Positions 8,163-20,270 of a DNA stretch of 64,000 nt are shown here, in pieces (the stretch's first letter is position 1; every line of letters begins with the position of its first letter). Under the pieces are notes generated by a model. It was not told where the DNA came from, ran no database searches, and saw only the letters and a program-made list of their open reading frames with translations. The position numbers and the translations under genes are program-made. Origin of the DNA: Streptomyces tubercidicus. Lineage in GTDB: Bacteria > Actinomycetota > Actinomycetes > Streptomycetales > Streptomycetaceae. The stretch is taken from contig NZ_CP114205.1 of the NCBI RefSeq assembly GCF_027497495.1, positions 2,418,001-2,482,000 on the forward strand. The letters run 5' to 3'.

Positions 8163-8816
8163 TCAGGACCCGAGCAACGCCGGTGCCAGCTCCCGCAGTT
8201 GCCCCAGCCCGAGGCCGCGGTCCGGCGCGATCGGCTGGACCGCGACATGGTCCGCCCCGGCCTCGTGATGCTCGGCGCCCCGCCGCCGGATGGCGTCCAC
8301 GTCCCCCCACGCCACGATCGCGTCCACCAGCCGGTCGCTGCCGCCGTCGGCGAAGTCCTCGCCCCCGAAGCCGAGTCGGCGCAGATTGCCGGTGTAGTTC
8401 GGCAGCTGAAGGTAGAAGCCGGTGTGATGCTCCCGGGCCACGGCGCGGGCCTTTGCCGGGTCGGTCTCCAGCAGGACGGCCTGTTCGGGGGCGAGCAGCG
8501 GTCCGGTGCCGAGGATCTCCCGGGCGCGGGCGGTGTGTTCCGGCGTGACGAAGTACGGATGCGCACCGGCCGCCCGGTCCCGCGCCAGCTCCAGCATCTT
8601 CGGACCGAGCGCCGCCAGCACCCGGGCGGGCGGCGGCTCGGCCACCGGCCCCGGATACGGCGCCGCGTCCATCGCGTCGAGATACTCCCGCACGGCCGTG
8701 AGCGGCTTGGCGTACGTGTGGCCACGCGCGCCGACGAGCGGGGCGTGACTGGCCCCCAGGCCGAGCAGAAACCGTCCGTCATACGCCTCGGCCAGCGCCT
8801 GCGCGGCGGCGTTCAT
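8163..8816 (-). CDS. LLM-class F420/flavin-dependent oxidoreductase, 5'-truncated
   Basis: A 217-residue fragment of a luciferase-like monooxygenase-fold oxidoreductase, a family that in actinomycetes mostly uses F420. Recognisable stretches are LAEAYDGRFLLGLGASH and, at the C-terminus, AGADHVAVQPI. Relatives are about 280 residues. Recognisable family sequence continues in frame upstream of the ATG (AHLWVRDADAM) up to about 8855, where it runs into the gatB terminator hairpin. The N-terminal ~50-60 residues, including the first barrel strand, therefore appear lost. It probably makes no active enzyme and may be a pseudogene. It is convergent with the membrane-protein gene at 7237-8094. Confidence 0.75.
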   Translation of the reverse strand: MNAAAQALAEAYDGRFLLGLGASHAPLVGARGHTYAKPLTAVREYLDAMDAAPYPGPVAEPPPARVLAALGPKMLELARDRAAGAHPYFVTPEHTARAREILGTGPLLAPEQAVLLETDPAKARAVAREHHTGFYLQLPNYTGNLRRLGFGGEDFADGGSDRLVDAIVAWGDVDAIRRRGAEHHEAGADHVAVQPIAPDRGLGLGQLRELAPALLGS

Positions 8817-8856
8817 GGCGTCCGCGTCCCGGACCCAGAGGTGGGCCGTACGACGA

Positions 8857-8900
8857 AGCGGCCGCCCTCCCGAGAAGTCACTCTCGAAAGGACGGCCGCT
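8857..8900 (-). terminator. Terminator hairpin after gatB
   Basis: Arms 8857-8876 and 8881-8900 around a 4-nt loop. In the minus-strand RNA the 20-bp stem is complete, with four G-U pairs. It starts 26 bp after the gatB stop. There is no long U run, as usual in Streptomyces. Confidence 0.8.
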
Positions 8901-8925
8901 CCGCGCTGCCGGACCGGTGGGTACG

Positions 8926-10434
8926 TCAGCCCTCGACGCCCAGCTTCTCCAAGATCAGCTCGCGGACGCGGGCCGCGTCCGCCTGGCCCCGGGTGGCCTT
9001 CATGACCGCGCCGACCAGGGCGCCGGCCGCGGCGACCTTGCCGCCGCGGATCTTGTCGGCGATGGCGGCGTTGGCGGCGATGGCCTCGTCGACGGCGGTG
9101 CCCAGGGCGCCCTCGTCGGAGACGACCTTGAGGCCGCGCTTCTCGACGACGGTGTCCGGGTCGCCCTCGCCGGCCAGCACGCCCTCGATGGTCTGGCGGG
9201 CCAGCTTGTCGTTGAGGGAGCCGTCGGCGACCAGCGCGGTGACCCGGGCGACCTGCTCGGGGGTGATCGGCAGGGCGGCCGGCTCGACGCCGTCCTCGTT
9301 GGCGCGGCGGGCCAGTTCGCCCATCCACCACTTACGGGCCGAGGCGGAGTCCGCGCCGGCGTCGACGGTGGCGGTGATCAGGTCGACCGCGCCCGCGTTG
9401 AGGATCGACTGCATGTCGTGCTCGGAGATGCCCCACTCCTCGCGCAGCCGGTTACGGCGGACGCGCGGCAGCTCGGGCAGAGCCGCCCGCAGTTCCTCGA
9501 CCCACTCGCGGGAGGGGGCCACCGGCACCAGGTCCGGCTCGGGGAAGTAGCGGTAGTCCTCGGCGTTGTCCTTGATGCGGCCGGCCGTGGTGGAGCCGTC
9601 CTCCTCGTGGAAGTGCCGGGTCTCCTGGACGATCGTGCCGCCGGACGAGAGCACCGCGGCGTGCCGCTGGATCTCGAAGCGGGCCGCACGCTCCACGGAG
9701 CGCAGGGAGTTGACGTTCTTGGTCTCCGAGCGCGTACCGAACGTCTCGGTGCCGTTGGGGCGCAGCGAGAGGTTCACGTCGCAGCGCATCTGGCCCTGCT
9801 CCATCCGGGCCTCGGAGACGCCCAGCGCCTTGATGAGCTCGCGCAGCTCGGCGACGTACGCCTTGGCGACCTCGGGGGCCCGCTCGCCCGCGCCCTCGAT
9901 GGGCTTGGTGACGATCTCGATGAGCGGGATACCGGCGCGGTTGTAGTCCAGGAGGGAGTGCCGGGCACCGTGGATACGGCCGGTGGCACCGCCGATGTGG
10001 GTGGACTTGCCGGTGTCCTCCTCCATGTGGGCGCGCTCGATGTGCACCCGGAAGACCTCCCCGTCCTCCAGCTGTACGTCGAGGTAGCCGTCGAAGGCGA
10101 TCGGCTCGTCGTACTGGGAGGTCTGGAAGTTCTTCGGCATGTCCGGATAGAAGTAGTTCTTCCGGGCGAAGCGGCACCACTCGGCGATGGAGCAGTTCAG
10201 GGCCAGGCCGATCTTGACGGCGGACTCGACGCCGATCGCGTTGACGACCGGCAGCGAGCCGGGCAGGCCCAGGCAGGTGGGGCAGGTCTGCGAGTTGGCG
10301 TCCGCGCCGAGAGTCGTGGAACACCCGCAGAACATCTTGGTCTTGGTGCCGAGTTCGACATGGACCTCCAGGCCCATGACGGGGTCGTACGCCGCGAGGG
10401 CGTCCTCGTACGACACCAGGTCAGTGACAGTCAC
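8926..10434 (-). CDS. gatB: Asp/Glu-tRNA amidotransferase subunit B
   Basis: A 502-residue GatB, the subunit that binds misacylated Glu-tRNA(Gln) or Asp-tRNA(Asn), phosphorylates the acyl group and receives ammonia from GatA. Signatures include [18 protein letters not shown] near the N-terminus, [13 protein letters not shown], the catalytic cradle with [20 protein letters not shown], and the C-terminal YqeY-like tail. Length is normal. The cysteine pairs in CGCS and CPTC fit the zinc site. It is the last gene of a minus-strand gatC-gatA-small ORF-gatB set and is followed by a strong hairpin. Confidence 0.98.
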   Translation of the reverse strand: MTVTDLVSYEDALAAYDPVMGLEVHVELGTKTKMFCGCSTTLGADANSQTCPTCLGLPGSLPVVNAIGVESAVKIGLALNCSIAEWCRFARKNYFYPDMPKNFQTSQYDEPIAFDGYLDVQLEDGEVFRVHIERAHMEEDTGKSTHIGGATGRIHGARHSLLDYNRAGIPLIEIVTKPIEGAGERAPEVAKAYVAELRELIKALGVSEARMEQGQMRCDVNLSLRPNGTETFGTRSETKNVNSLRSVERAARFEIQRHAAVLSSGGTIVQETRHFHEEDGSTTAGRIKDNAEDYRYFPEPDLVPVAPSREWVEELRAALPELPRVRRNRLREEWGISEHDMQSILNAGAVDLITATVDAGADSASARKWWMGELARRANEDGVEPAALPITPEQVARVTALVADGSLNDKLARQTIEGVLAGEGDPDTVVEKRGLKVVSDEGALGTAVDEAIAANAAIADKIRGGKVAAAGALVGAVMKATRGQADAARVRELILEKLGVEG

Positions 10435-10450
10435 GGTGAAACTTTCCCTC

Positions 10451-10693
10451 TCAGCCCAGCAGGACGTCGTCGTCGCCCAGGCGCTTCAGTTCGCGGTAGA
10501 GGATCGCCAGGCCGGTGACGATCGCCGCGGCCGAAACGGCGGCGTCGATCAGGCGGAGCGTGTCGTTCTCCTTGCGGGCCAGCTTGGCCTGCTTGGCGAC
10601 GCTGATGGCGCCGAACGCGGTGCTGCCGATCGACAGGTACAGACCGGACTTGGACTTCTTGAAGTTCTTGGCCTTCTTGGTCATGGCGGTCAC
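10451..10693 (-). CDS. Small conserved hypothetical protein between gatA and gatB
   Basis: An 80-residue basic protein. The lysine-rich start ([13 protein letters not shown]) is followed by two hydrophobic stretches (residues ~18-32 and ~48-65) and a charged end. It may be a small membrane-associated protein with two short helices. The GTG at 10693 overlaps the gatA stop (GTGA), and gatB begins 16 bp after its stop. It therefore sits inside the gat operon and is probably translationally coupled. An internal ATG at 10684 is an alternative start. I do not recognise a named family. Confidence 0.75.
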   Translation of the reverse strand: MTAMTKKAKNFKKSKSGLYLSIGSTAFGAISVAKQAKLARKENDTLRLIDAAVSAAAIVTGLAILYRELKRLGDDDVLLG

Positions 10694-12192
10694 AGTGCAG
10701 GTGCCTCCTCAAGCAGCGGGTGGCCCCACTTGGCGGTGAACGCGGCCTCGACCGCGGCACCGACCTTGTAGAGCCGTTCGTCGGCCATGGCAGGAGCGAT
10801 GATCTGCAGGCCCACCGGCAGCCCGTCCTCGGGGGCCAGACCACAGGGCAGCGACATGGCCGCGTTGCCTGCCAGGTTGGTGGGGATCGTGCACACATCG
10901 GCGAGGTACATCGCCATCGGGTCGTCGGTGCGCTCGCCGATCGGGAAGGCGGTGGTCGGCGTGGTCGGCGAGATGATCACGTCGACCTGCTCGAAGGCCT
11001 TCTCGAAGTCGCGGGTGATCAGCGTCCGCACCTTCTGGGCGGAGCCGTAGTACGCGTCGTAGTAGCCGGAGCTGAGCGCGTACGTACCGAGGATGATCCG
11101 GCGCTTGACCTCGGGGCCGAAACCGGCCTCACGGGTCAGGGCGGTGACGTCCTCGGCGGACTTGCTGCCGTCGTCGCCGACCCGCAGGCCGTAGCGCATG
11201 GCGTCGAAGCGGGCCAGGTTGGAGGAGCACTCCGAGGGCGCGATCAGGTAGTACGCGGACAGCGCGAGGTCGAAGGACGGGCAGTCCAGCTCGACGATCT
11301 CGGCGCCCAGCTCCTTCATCAGCGCGACCGACTCGTCGAAACGCTGGATGACACCGGCCTGGTAGCCCTCGCCGCGGAACTGCTTGACGACGCCGACGCG
11401 CATGCCCTCGACGCTGCCGTTGCGGGCCGCCTCGACGACCGGCGGGACCGGCGCGTCGATGGAGGTGGAGTCCAGCGGGTCGTGCCCGGCGATGACCTCG
11501 TGGAGCAGCGCGGCGTCCAGGACCGTACGGGCGCAGGGGCCGCCCTGGTCCAGGGAGCTGGAGAACGCGACCATGCCGTAACGGGAGACGCCGCCGTAGG
11601 TGGGCTTGACGCCGACCGTGCCGGTGACGGACGCGGGCTGGCGGATGGAGCCGCCGGTGTCCGTGCCGATGGCGAGCGGGGCCTCGTAGGAGGCGAGGGC
11701 GGCGCTGGAGCCACCGCCGGAGCCGCCGGGGATCTTGGTCAGGTCCCAGGGGTTGCCGGTCGGCCCGTAGGCGCTGTTCTCCGTCGACGACCCCATGGCG
11801 AACTCGTCCATGTTGGTCTTGCCGAGGATGACGACGTCGGCGGCCTTGAGCTTCTTGGTCAGCGTCGCGTCGTACGGCGGCAGCCAGCCTTCGAGGATCT
11901 TCGAGCCGACGGTGGTGGGAATGCCCTCCGTCGTGAAGATGTCCTTGAGCGCGAGCGGGACACCGGCCAGCGGGCCGAGCTTCTCGCCGCGGGCCTTCTT
12001 CTCGTCCACGGCGCGGGCCTGGGCGAGCGCGCCCTCGCGGTCGACGTGCAGGAAGGCGTGCACCTTCTCGTCGACGGCGTCGATGCGGGCCAGGTGGGCC
12101 TCGGTCACCTCGACGGCGGTGAGCTCGCCGGCGGCGATCTTCGCCGCGATCTCGGCGGCGGTGAGCTTGATCAGGTCTGCCATGTCGGTCAC
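10690..12192 (-). CDS. gatA: Asp/Glu-tRNA amidotransferase subunit A
   Basis: A 500-residue amidase-signature enzyme that hydrolyses glutamine and passes ammonia to GatB. The Ser-cisSer-Lys triad is present: the lysine in LALKDIF, and the glycine/serine block [13 protein letters not shown] with the nucleophilic serine in [12 protein letters not shown]. The C-terminal part has the usual [14 protein letters not shown]. Full length. Its ATG overlaps the gatC stop by 4 bp, and its stop overlaps the start of the 80-residue gene, so the operon is tightly coupled. Confidence 0.98.
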   Translation of the reverse strand: MTDMADLIKLTAAEIAAKIAAGELTAVEVTEAHLARIDAVDEKVHAFLHVDREGALAQARAVDEKKARGEKLGPLAGVPLALKDIFTTEGIPTTVGSKILEGWLPPYDATLTKKLKAADVVILGKTNMDEFAMGSSTENSAYGPTGNPWDLTKIPGGSGGGSSAALASYEAPLAIGTDTGGSIRQPASVTGTVGVKPTYGGVSRYGMVAFSSSLDQGGPCARTVLDAALLHEVIAGHDPLDSTSIDAPVPPVVEAARNGSVEGMRVGVVKQFRGEGYQAGVIQRFDESVALMKELGAEIVELDCPSFDLALSAYYLIAPSECSSNLARFDAMRYGLRVGDDGSKSAEDVTALTREAGFGPEVKRRIILGTYALSSGYYDAYYGSAQKVRTLITRDFEKAFEQVDVIISPTTPTTAFPIGERTDDPMAMYLADVCTIPTNLAGNAAMSLPCGLAPEDGLPVGLQIIAPAMADERLYKVGAAVEAAFTAKWGHPLLEEAPAL

Positions 12193-12485
12193 TCCTCCCC
12201 CAGGATCTGCGGCACCTTGAAACGCTGCTGCTCCTGGGCCGGGGCGCCGGAGAGCGCCTGCTCGGGGGTCAGCGACGGACGGACCTCGTCCGGCCGCATG
12301 ACGTTGGTCAGGGGCAGCGGGTGGGAGGTCGGCGGTACGTCTTGGTCGGCGACCTCGGAGACGCGGGCGACCGCGCCGATGATGTCGTCGAGCTGTCCGG
12401 CGAAGTGGTCGAGCTCTTCGGCCTTCAGCTCCAGACGTGCCAGCCGGGCGAGGTGGGCGACCTCCTCGCGCGTGATGCCAGGCAT
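12189..12485 (-). CDS. gatC: Asp/Glu-tRNA amidotransferase subunit C
   Basis: A 98-residue GatC, the small subunit that wraps GatA and GatB and stabilises the complex. The family start ([17 protein letters not shown]) and the conserved [19 protein letters not shown] segment are present. It is the first gene of the gat operon. About 100 bp of non-coding DNA upstream, before the acidic coding-like stretch, should hold the promoter. Confidence 0.96.
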   Translation of the reverse strand: MPGITREEVAHLARLARLELKAEELDHFAGQLDDIIGAVARVSEVADQDVPPTSHPLPLTNVMRPDEVRPSLTPEQALSGAPAQEQQRFKVPQILGEE

Positions 12486-12688
12486 GCAGCGATCCTCTGG
12501 TGTTCTGGGCGGAGTGTTCCGGGCGGAATGTCCAGGAGGAGTCTTCTCGTCGAATGCTCCTGTGAACTTTTCCGGCCCAATCCTATGGCGTACGGAAGAG
12601 CTGCCGCGAAACCGTTTCGCCGGGGGCCGCCGCGAACGCCCGGCGCGGCCCGGTTCCGTGATCCGGCGGGGGACGCCCGGGGGCGCGG

Positions 12689-13010
12689 CTAGGGGGCCTT
12701 CGGGCCGGGTGGGTCGTCGGGCTCCTCGGGGGTCCGGACGTCGTTTGCCGGTGGCGGCTCGTCGGTCTCGTCCGGCTCGTCGGTCTCCGGTGCCTCGGCC
12801 GTCTCCGGCGGCGCGTCCGTGGCCGACGGCTCGTCCGCGTCGTCCGTCTCGGTGGGCGGGGCGGGTGAGGCCGGTGGGGCGGAGGCGTCGGGGACGTCGG
12901 GTGTGCCGCAGTCGTCGGGCGTGCCGGAGTCGTCAGGCGTGCCGGAGTCGTCGGGCGGGGTGGGCGTCTGGGCGGGTTCTTCGGAGCGGGGACATGGGAC
13001 GGCCGGTGGC
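12689..13010 (-). other. Coding-like acidic Pro/Thr/Asp-rich stretch without a start codon
   Basis: Between the GGDEF-EAL stop (13015) and gatC, one minus-strand frame stays open for more than 100 codons and ends in TAG at 12691-12689. It reads as a low-complexity tail of Pro, Asp, Glu and Thr with repeated DDSGTP units. Codon third positions are almost all G or C, like real genes here. There is no ATG or GTG start. The frame overlaps the last codons of the GGDEF-EAL gene in a shifted frame. It may be a C-terminal tail cut off by a frameshift, or simply biased repeat DNA. Confidence 0.4.
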
Positions 13011-13014
13011 CGGG

Positions 13015-15123
13015 TCAGTTCAGGACCTGTCCCGAAGGGCGCTGAGCGGCCTTCTCCGCCGCCAGGGCGGCCGTCTCCGATTCGCGCTGCCAGCCGCGCT
13101 CTCCGCGGGCTCTCAGCCAGGCCGTGGTTTCGTCCGGTGGCATCGCCGCGGCCACCAGCCAGCCCTGCACGGCGTCGCAGCCGAGGTCGCGCAGCCGCTC
13201 CCAGGTCTCGTCGTCCTCGACGCCCTCCGCGACGACCAGGAGGCCGAGGGAGTGGGCGAGGTCCAGGGTGCAGCGGACGATCTCCGCGTCCTCCGTGTCG
13301 ACGGCCAGCCGGGCCACGAACGAGCGGTCGATCTTGAGCTCGCTGACCGGGAGGCGTCTCAGGTGGACGAGGGAGGAGTAGCCGGTGCCGAAGTCGTCCA
13401 GGGACATCTTGACGCCGTGCGCGGTGAGCCCGGCAAGGGTGTCGGCGGCCCGCTGCGGGTCCTCCAGGAGGACGTGTTCGGTGATCTCCAGTTGGAGGGC
13501 GCCGGGTGGCACGCGATGCCGGGCCAGGCGGGCGGCGACGGCACCGGCGAATCCCGGGGAGTGCACATCGCGCGGGGAGACATTGACGGCGACCGGCACC
13601 TCCAGGCCCATCGCGCGCCAGCGCGCCACCTGGGCGAGCGCGGTCTCCAGGACGTACTCCGTCAGCCGGGGCATCAGCCCGGAGGACTCGGCGATGGCGA
13701 TGAACTCGTCCGGTGGCACCCGGCCGCGGTCCGGATGCACCCAGCGGACCAGCGCCTCCAGTCCGGCGACATGCCCGTCGAAGCCGACCTTGGGCTGGTA
13801 GTGCAGCTCGACGTCGCCGGCGTCCAGGGCGCGGCGCAGATCGCCCAACAGGCCGAGCCGGTCAGGGGTGTTGCCGTCCCGCTTGGCCTCGTAGAGCTCG
13901 ACACCGCTGCGGTCGCGCTTGGCCTGGTACATCGCCACATCGGCGCGGCGCAGCAGTCCCTCGGCGTCGAGGGCGTGGTCGGGGAAGACGGCGACCCCGG
14001 CGCTGGCTTCGAGCACGAGGGTCAGTCCGTCGAGGTCCAGCGGGGAGCCGAGGGCGGCGACGAGGTTGCGGGCCGCCCGCTGGGAGCTGGTGAGGGAGTC
14101 GGTGGTGGGCAGCAGGACGGCGAACTCGTCGCCGCCGAGCCGGGCCGCCTCGGCGCCGCGCGGGAGGGCGTGCCGCAGGCGCTCGGCGATCTGCAGCAGC
14201 AGGCGGTCGCCGGCGAGGTGGCCGAGGGTGTCGTTGACGGAGCGGAAGCGGTCCAGGTCGATGAGGACCAGCGCCGAGCGGACGCCGACGCGCTCGGCGT
14301 CGTCCAGGGCGGTCCAGGTGCGCTCCAGCAGCCACTGGCGGTTGGGCAGGCCGGTGAGCGGGTCGCGCAGCTGCTCCTCGGCGCGGGCGCGGGCTATCCA
14401 GAGGGTGGAGTCCAGCGCGATGAGGGGTACCGCGAACAGCGGCAGCAGCAGGGGGGCGTGGATGGCGCAGACGGCGATCAGCGGGGAGATGCCGAGCAGC
14501 GCGATACCGACAAGTGCCTGCCGGACCACGGCCGTTCGGGGGATGGCCGGCAGCTGGCCGGTGTGCGGGGTGAGGCTGATCCAGAGCAGGCCGCGGCTGA
14601 CGAGGAGGTAGGCGGCGGCGGTGACGACGACTTCGGGGAGGACGGAGAGGTTCCAGGCCGACGGGGCCCAGGGGTGGCGGACGCTGGAGACCACCCCGAA
14701 CGCGGCGAGGCCGAGCGCCGCGGTGCCGAGGCCGAGGATGTCCACGGCACCGTGCACCACGGCCTGTCGCCAGCGGTGCCGCCGGGCGGCACCGACCAGG
14801 ACGACCACGGAGAGGCTGACGAGGGCGGCGGGCACCCAGCCGTACAGCAGCAGGACGGCGAGGGCCAGGGCGGCGCCGGAGCCCGTGCCGCCCCACCAGC
14901 GGTCGCGGCCGAGGGCGACCAGATGGCCGACGATGATGCCCGTGAGGATCGCCAGCGACCAGCCCACGGAACCGCCGGGGAACAGAGCGTCACCTTGGCG
15001 GAGGGTCACGATGACGCCCGTGGCGAGCGCGAGGCCCGCCACGGAGACGATGGTCGCGGGCAGCGCGGGCACGACGAGCCGCCGGAGCCGCGACGCCGGA
15101 GCGGCGCTGTCGGTCGGTTTCAT
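13015..15123 (-). CDS. Membrane GGDEF-EAL c-di-GMP signalling protein
   Basis: A 702-residue bifunctional-type c-di-GMP protein. Residues ~15-245 contain several hydrophobic helices forming a membrane sensor. GGDEF (LGGDEFAVLL, around 330-334) follows, then EAL (LEALVRW, DDFGTGYSSL, VAEGVED). All catalytic motifs for both synthesis and hydrolysis are intact. The position of an inhibitory RxxD site before GGDEF lacks the pattern, so product inhibition is probably absent. The ATG at 15123 follows GAGAGGGATCGG and fits better than the upstream ATG. In Streptomyces c-di-GMP holds BldD active and blocks sporulation, so a developmental role is likely. It lies downstream of ligA on the same strand. 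Confidence 0.93.
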   Translation of the reverse strand: MKPTDSAAPASRLRRLVVPALPATIVSVAGLALATGVIVTLRQGDALFPGGSVGWSLAILTGIIVGHLVALGRDRWWGGTGSGAALALAVLLLYGWVPAALVSLSVVVLVGAARRHRWRQAVVHGAVDILGLGTAALGLAAFGVVSSVRHPWAPSAWNLSVLPEVVVTAAAYLLVSRGLLWISLTPHTGQLPAIPRTAVVRQALVGIALLGISPLIAVCAIHAPLLLPLFAVPLIALDSTLWIARARAEEQLRDPLTGLPNRQWLLERTWTALDDAERVGVRSALVLIDLDRFRSVNDTLGHLAGDRLLLQIAERLRHALPRGAEAARLGGDEFAVLLPTTDSLTSSQRAARNLVAALGSPLDLDGLTLVLEASAGVAVFPDHALDAEGLLRRADVAMYQAKRDRSGVELYEAKRDGNTPDRLGLLGDLRRALDAGDVELHYQPKVGFDGHVAGLEALVRWVHPDRGRVPPDEFIAIAESSGLMPRLTEYVLETALAQVARWRAMGLEVPVAVNVSPRDVHSPGFAGAVAARLARHRVPPGALQLEITEHVLLEDPQRAADTLAGLTAHGVKMSLDDFGTGYSSLVHLRRLPVSELKIDRSFVARLAVDTEDAEIVRCTLDLAHSLGLLVVAEGVEDDETWERLRDLGCDAVQGWLVAAAMPPDETTAWLRARGERGWQRESETAALAAEKAAQRPSGQVLN

Positions 15124-15279
15124 TCCGATCCCTCTCACAGCCGGCTGTGCCCGCGCCACGGCAGGCGCACTCCTCAACAGTAGGCCGCGGAAGGCCGCGA
15201 CGGGCAGCGATCGACGACGGTTGCCCGAATGCGACCCGGCGTCGCGGATCAATCTGGTATGCGCCGATGAGGTGACACC

Positions 15280-18541
<3,262 letters not shown>

Positions 18542-18583
18542 CCAGGAAGGGTATGCGGCGGGGGCGAGGAGCGGGGTGGGGCG

Positions 18584-18638
18584 GGTGTGCGTGCGTGGGG
18601 CGGGTGTGCGTGCGTGGGGCGGTGTGCGTGCGTGGGGC
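18584..18638 (+). repeat. Three-copy GC-rich tandem repeat
   Basis: GGTGTGCGTGCGTGGGGC recurs at 18584, 18603 and 18621 (18-19-bp period) in the gap between the MFS transporter stop and the MetE-like gene start. It lies in the leader of the latter and extends a spurious open frame. Confidence 0.8.
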
Positions 18639-18654
18639 GGGCCGTGGACGTCGC

Positions 18655-20133
18655 TCACGCCCGGGTGCGTATGCCCAGTCGGCCGACCACGGCCGCGGCC
18701 ACCAGCGCGGCCGCCGTCAGGGCGAAGGCGTAGGCCGCTCCCTGGTAGCCGCCACCTGCCCCCGTCAGCACGGCACCCATACCGGCGATGCCTACCAGGG
18801 AGCCGATCTGGCGGTTGGCGTTGAGGGTCGCGCTGCCGATGTCGGCGTGCTCACGGCCCGCGGCCGCCATCAGGACACCGGTCATCGCCGGGGAGCTGAT
18901 CCCGCTGCCGAAGTTGGCGCACGCGAGCACCACCGCGAGGACCCAGTACGGCAGGCCGGGCGCGAGGAGCAGGAACAGCAGGACGTAGCCGACGGCGGAG
19001 AGCGCCAGGGAGGCGGTGAGCGCGGTCCGGTTGCCTACCCGCAGCCCGAAGCGGGCGTAGAGCACGTTGCCGAACGGGATGACCAGGACTGCCGGGAGCA
19101 TCTGCAGCCCCGCCGTCACCGGACTCGCCCCGCGCGCGGTCTGGAGAAAGAGGCCGAGGACGAACAGCGCCCCGTAGAAGGCGAAGTTGAAGAGGAAACC
19201 CACCACATTCGCCGCGGCGAAACTGCGGTCCGCGAAGAGCGAGACCGGCAGGACCGGGGTGCGGGCGGCCCGTTCACGGACGACGAATCCGGCGAGCGCG
19301 ACCGCCGCGACCGTGAACGCCCCGAGGACGAACGGCGCAGACCAGCCCATACCGGGACCCTCGATGAGCGCATAACTCAGCGCCCCGAGAGCCAGCAGCC
19401 CCAGGACATGGCCACTACCCCCGAGCGCCGAACCGCGGGCCGGGACCGCCACGATGAACCGCCGGGTCAGCAGCAGTCCGGCAAGGCCGATGGGGAGGTT
19501 GACGAGGAAGATGCTGCGCCAGCCGAGCGTGCCGACCAGTACACCGCCGATGGTCGGCGCCAGCCCTACGGAGGTGGAGACGACAGCCGACCAGATGCCG
19601 AGGATCTTCGCCCGGCGCGCCGGTTCGGGGAAGGCGTGCATCAGCAGCGACAGCGAGCTGGGCATGAAGAGCGCCGCGCCCACCCCCTGGACGAAGCGGG
19701 CCGCCACCAGGACGCCACCGTTCGGCGCGAGGGCGCCCAAAAGGGACGCGGCGGTGAACACGGCGAGCCCGATGAGATAGATCCGGCGGGCGCCGAACCG
19801 CTTCGCCAGCGAGCCGGCGAGCAGCAGCAGTGCGGCGAAGGCGAGGACATAGCCGTCGACGACCCAGGTGAGGCCGGACATGGTCAGCCCGAGCCGGGCC
19901 CGCAGCTCGTTCGCGGCGACGTTCATGATGCCGGTGTCCAGGCTCGCCATCACGAACCCGAGCGCCAGGACGAGGAGTTGGAGACCGTCGCGGGACGGGG
20001 CGCGTGGTGGCGCGAGGGTCTGGGTCCGGGGCCGGGACCGGGTCTGACCGTGCGCCTGGTCGTGGGCCTGGTCGTGGGTGGCTGTGCCGTGGTCGGGCGC
20101 CGTCACATGCGGCGCACCCTTCTCAGCGATCAT
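18655..20133 (-). CDS. MFS drug-efflux transporter (DHA2/EmrB-QacA type)
   Basis: A ~492-residue major-facilitator transporter with about 14 membrane helices, the layout of drug:H+ antiporters of the DHA2 group. Visible: LDTGIMNVAANELRA in helix 1, WVVDGYVLAFAALLLLAG, motif A-like LAKRFGARRIYLIG, and the helix-5 motif C-like GLAPTIGGVLVG. A His/Gln/Thr/Arg-rich cytoplasmic N-terminus precedes helix 1. The start is uncertain: ATG 20133, or GTG 20106 which has AAGGG upstream. A MarR gene lies upstream on the same strand, with a palindrome in between, so substrate-induced derepression is likely. Substrate unknown. Confidence 0.85.
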   Translation of the reverse strand: MIAEKGAPHVTAPDHGTATHDQAHDQAHGQTRSRPRTQTLAPPRAPSRDGLQLLVLALGFVMASLDTGIMNVAANELRARLGLTMSGLTWVVDGYVLAFAALLLLAGSLAKRFGARRIYLIGLAVFTAASLLGALAPNGGVLVAARFVQGVGAALFMPSSLSLLMHAFPEPARRAKILGIWSAVVSTSVGLAPTIGGVLVGTLGWRSIFLVNLPIGLAGLLLTRRFIVAVPARGSALGGSGHVLGLLALGALSYALIEGPGMGWSAPFVLGAFTVAAVALAGFVVRERAARTPVLPVSLFADRSFAAANVVGFLFNFAFYGALFVLGLFLQTARGASPVTAGLQMLPAVLVIPFGNVLYARFGLRVGNRTALTASLALSAVGYVLLFLLLAPGLPYWVLAVVLACANFGSGISSPAMTGVLMAAAGREHADIGSATLNANRQIGSLVGIAGMGAVLTGAGGGYQGAAYAFALTAAALVAAAVVGRLGIRTRA

Positions 20134-20170
20134 AGATTTACTTAAAGCTGTACCTATCCTCGCGCGCAAT

Positions 20171-20186
20171 AGTTACAGCTATAACT
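20171..20186. promoter_or_regulatory. Candidate MarR operator before the MFS gene
   Basis: AGTTACAGCTATAACT is an inverted repeat with 8-bp arms and one mismatch, in an unusually A/T-rich 60-bp patch. It sits between the marR terminator and the transporter start. It is probably the operator of the adjacent MarR-type repressor. Confidence 0.6.
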
Positions 20187-20205
20187 TTACTGAACGCAGA
20201 CGAAA

Positions 20206-20250
20206 CCGCCGGGGCCCCGGGATGCGGCGTGCATCCCGGGGCCCCGGCGG
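20206..20250 (-). terminator. Terminator after the marR-type gene
   Basis: A perfect 20-bp GC-rich inverted repeat (20206-20225 and 20231-20250) with a 5-nt loop, ending 20 bp after the MarR stop. On the minus strand it is followed by TTTCG. It separates marR from the MFS gene, which must have its own promoter. Confidence 0.85.
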
Positions 20251-20270
20251 CATCTTGCTCCCGCGAGCGG

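Noticed and set aside
10720..15183. Plus-strand open frame of 1487 codons
   Set aside because: It lies antisense to gatA, gatC and the GGDEF-EAL gene and crosses intergenic DNA. Long antisense frames are expected at this GC content; the minus-strand proteins are the recognisable ones.
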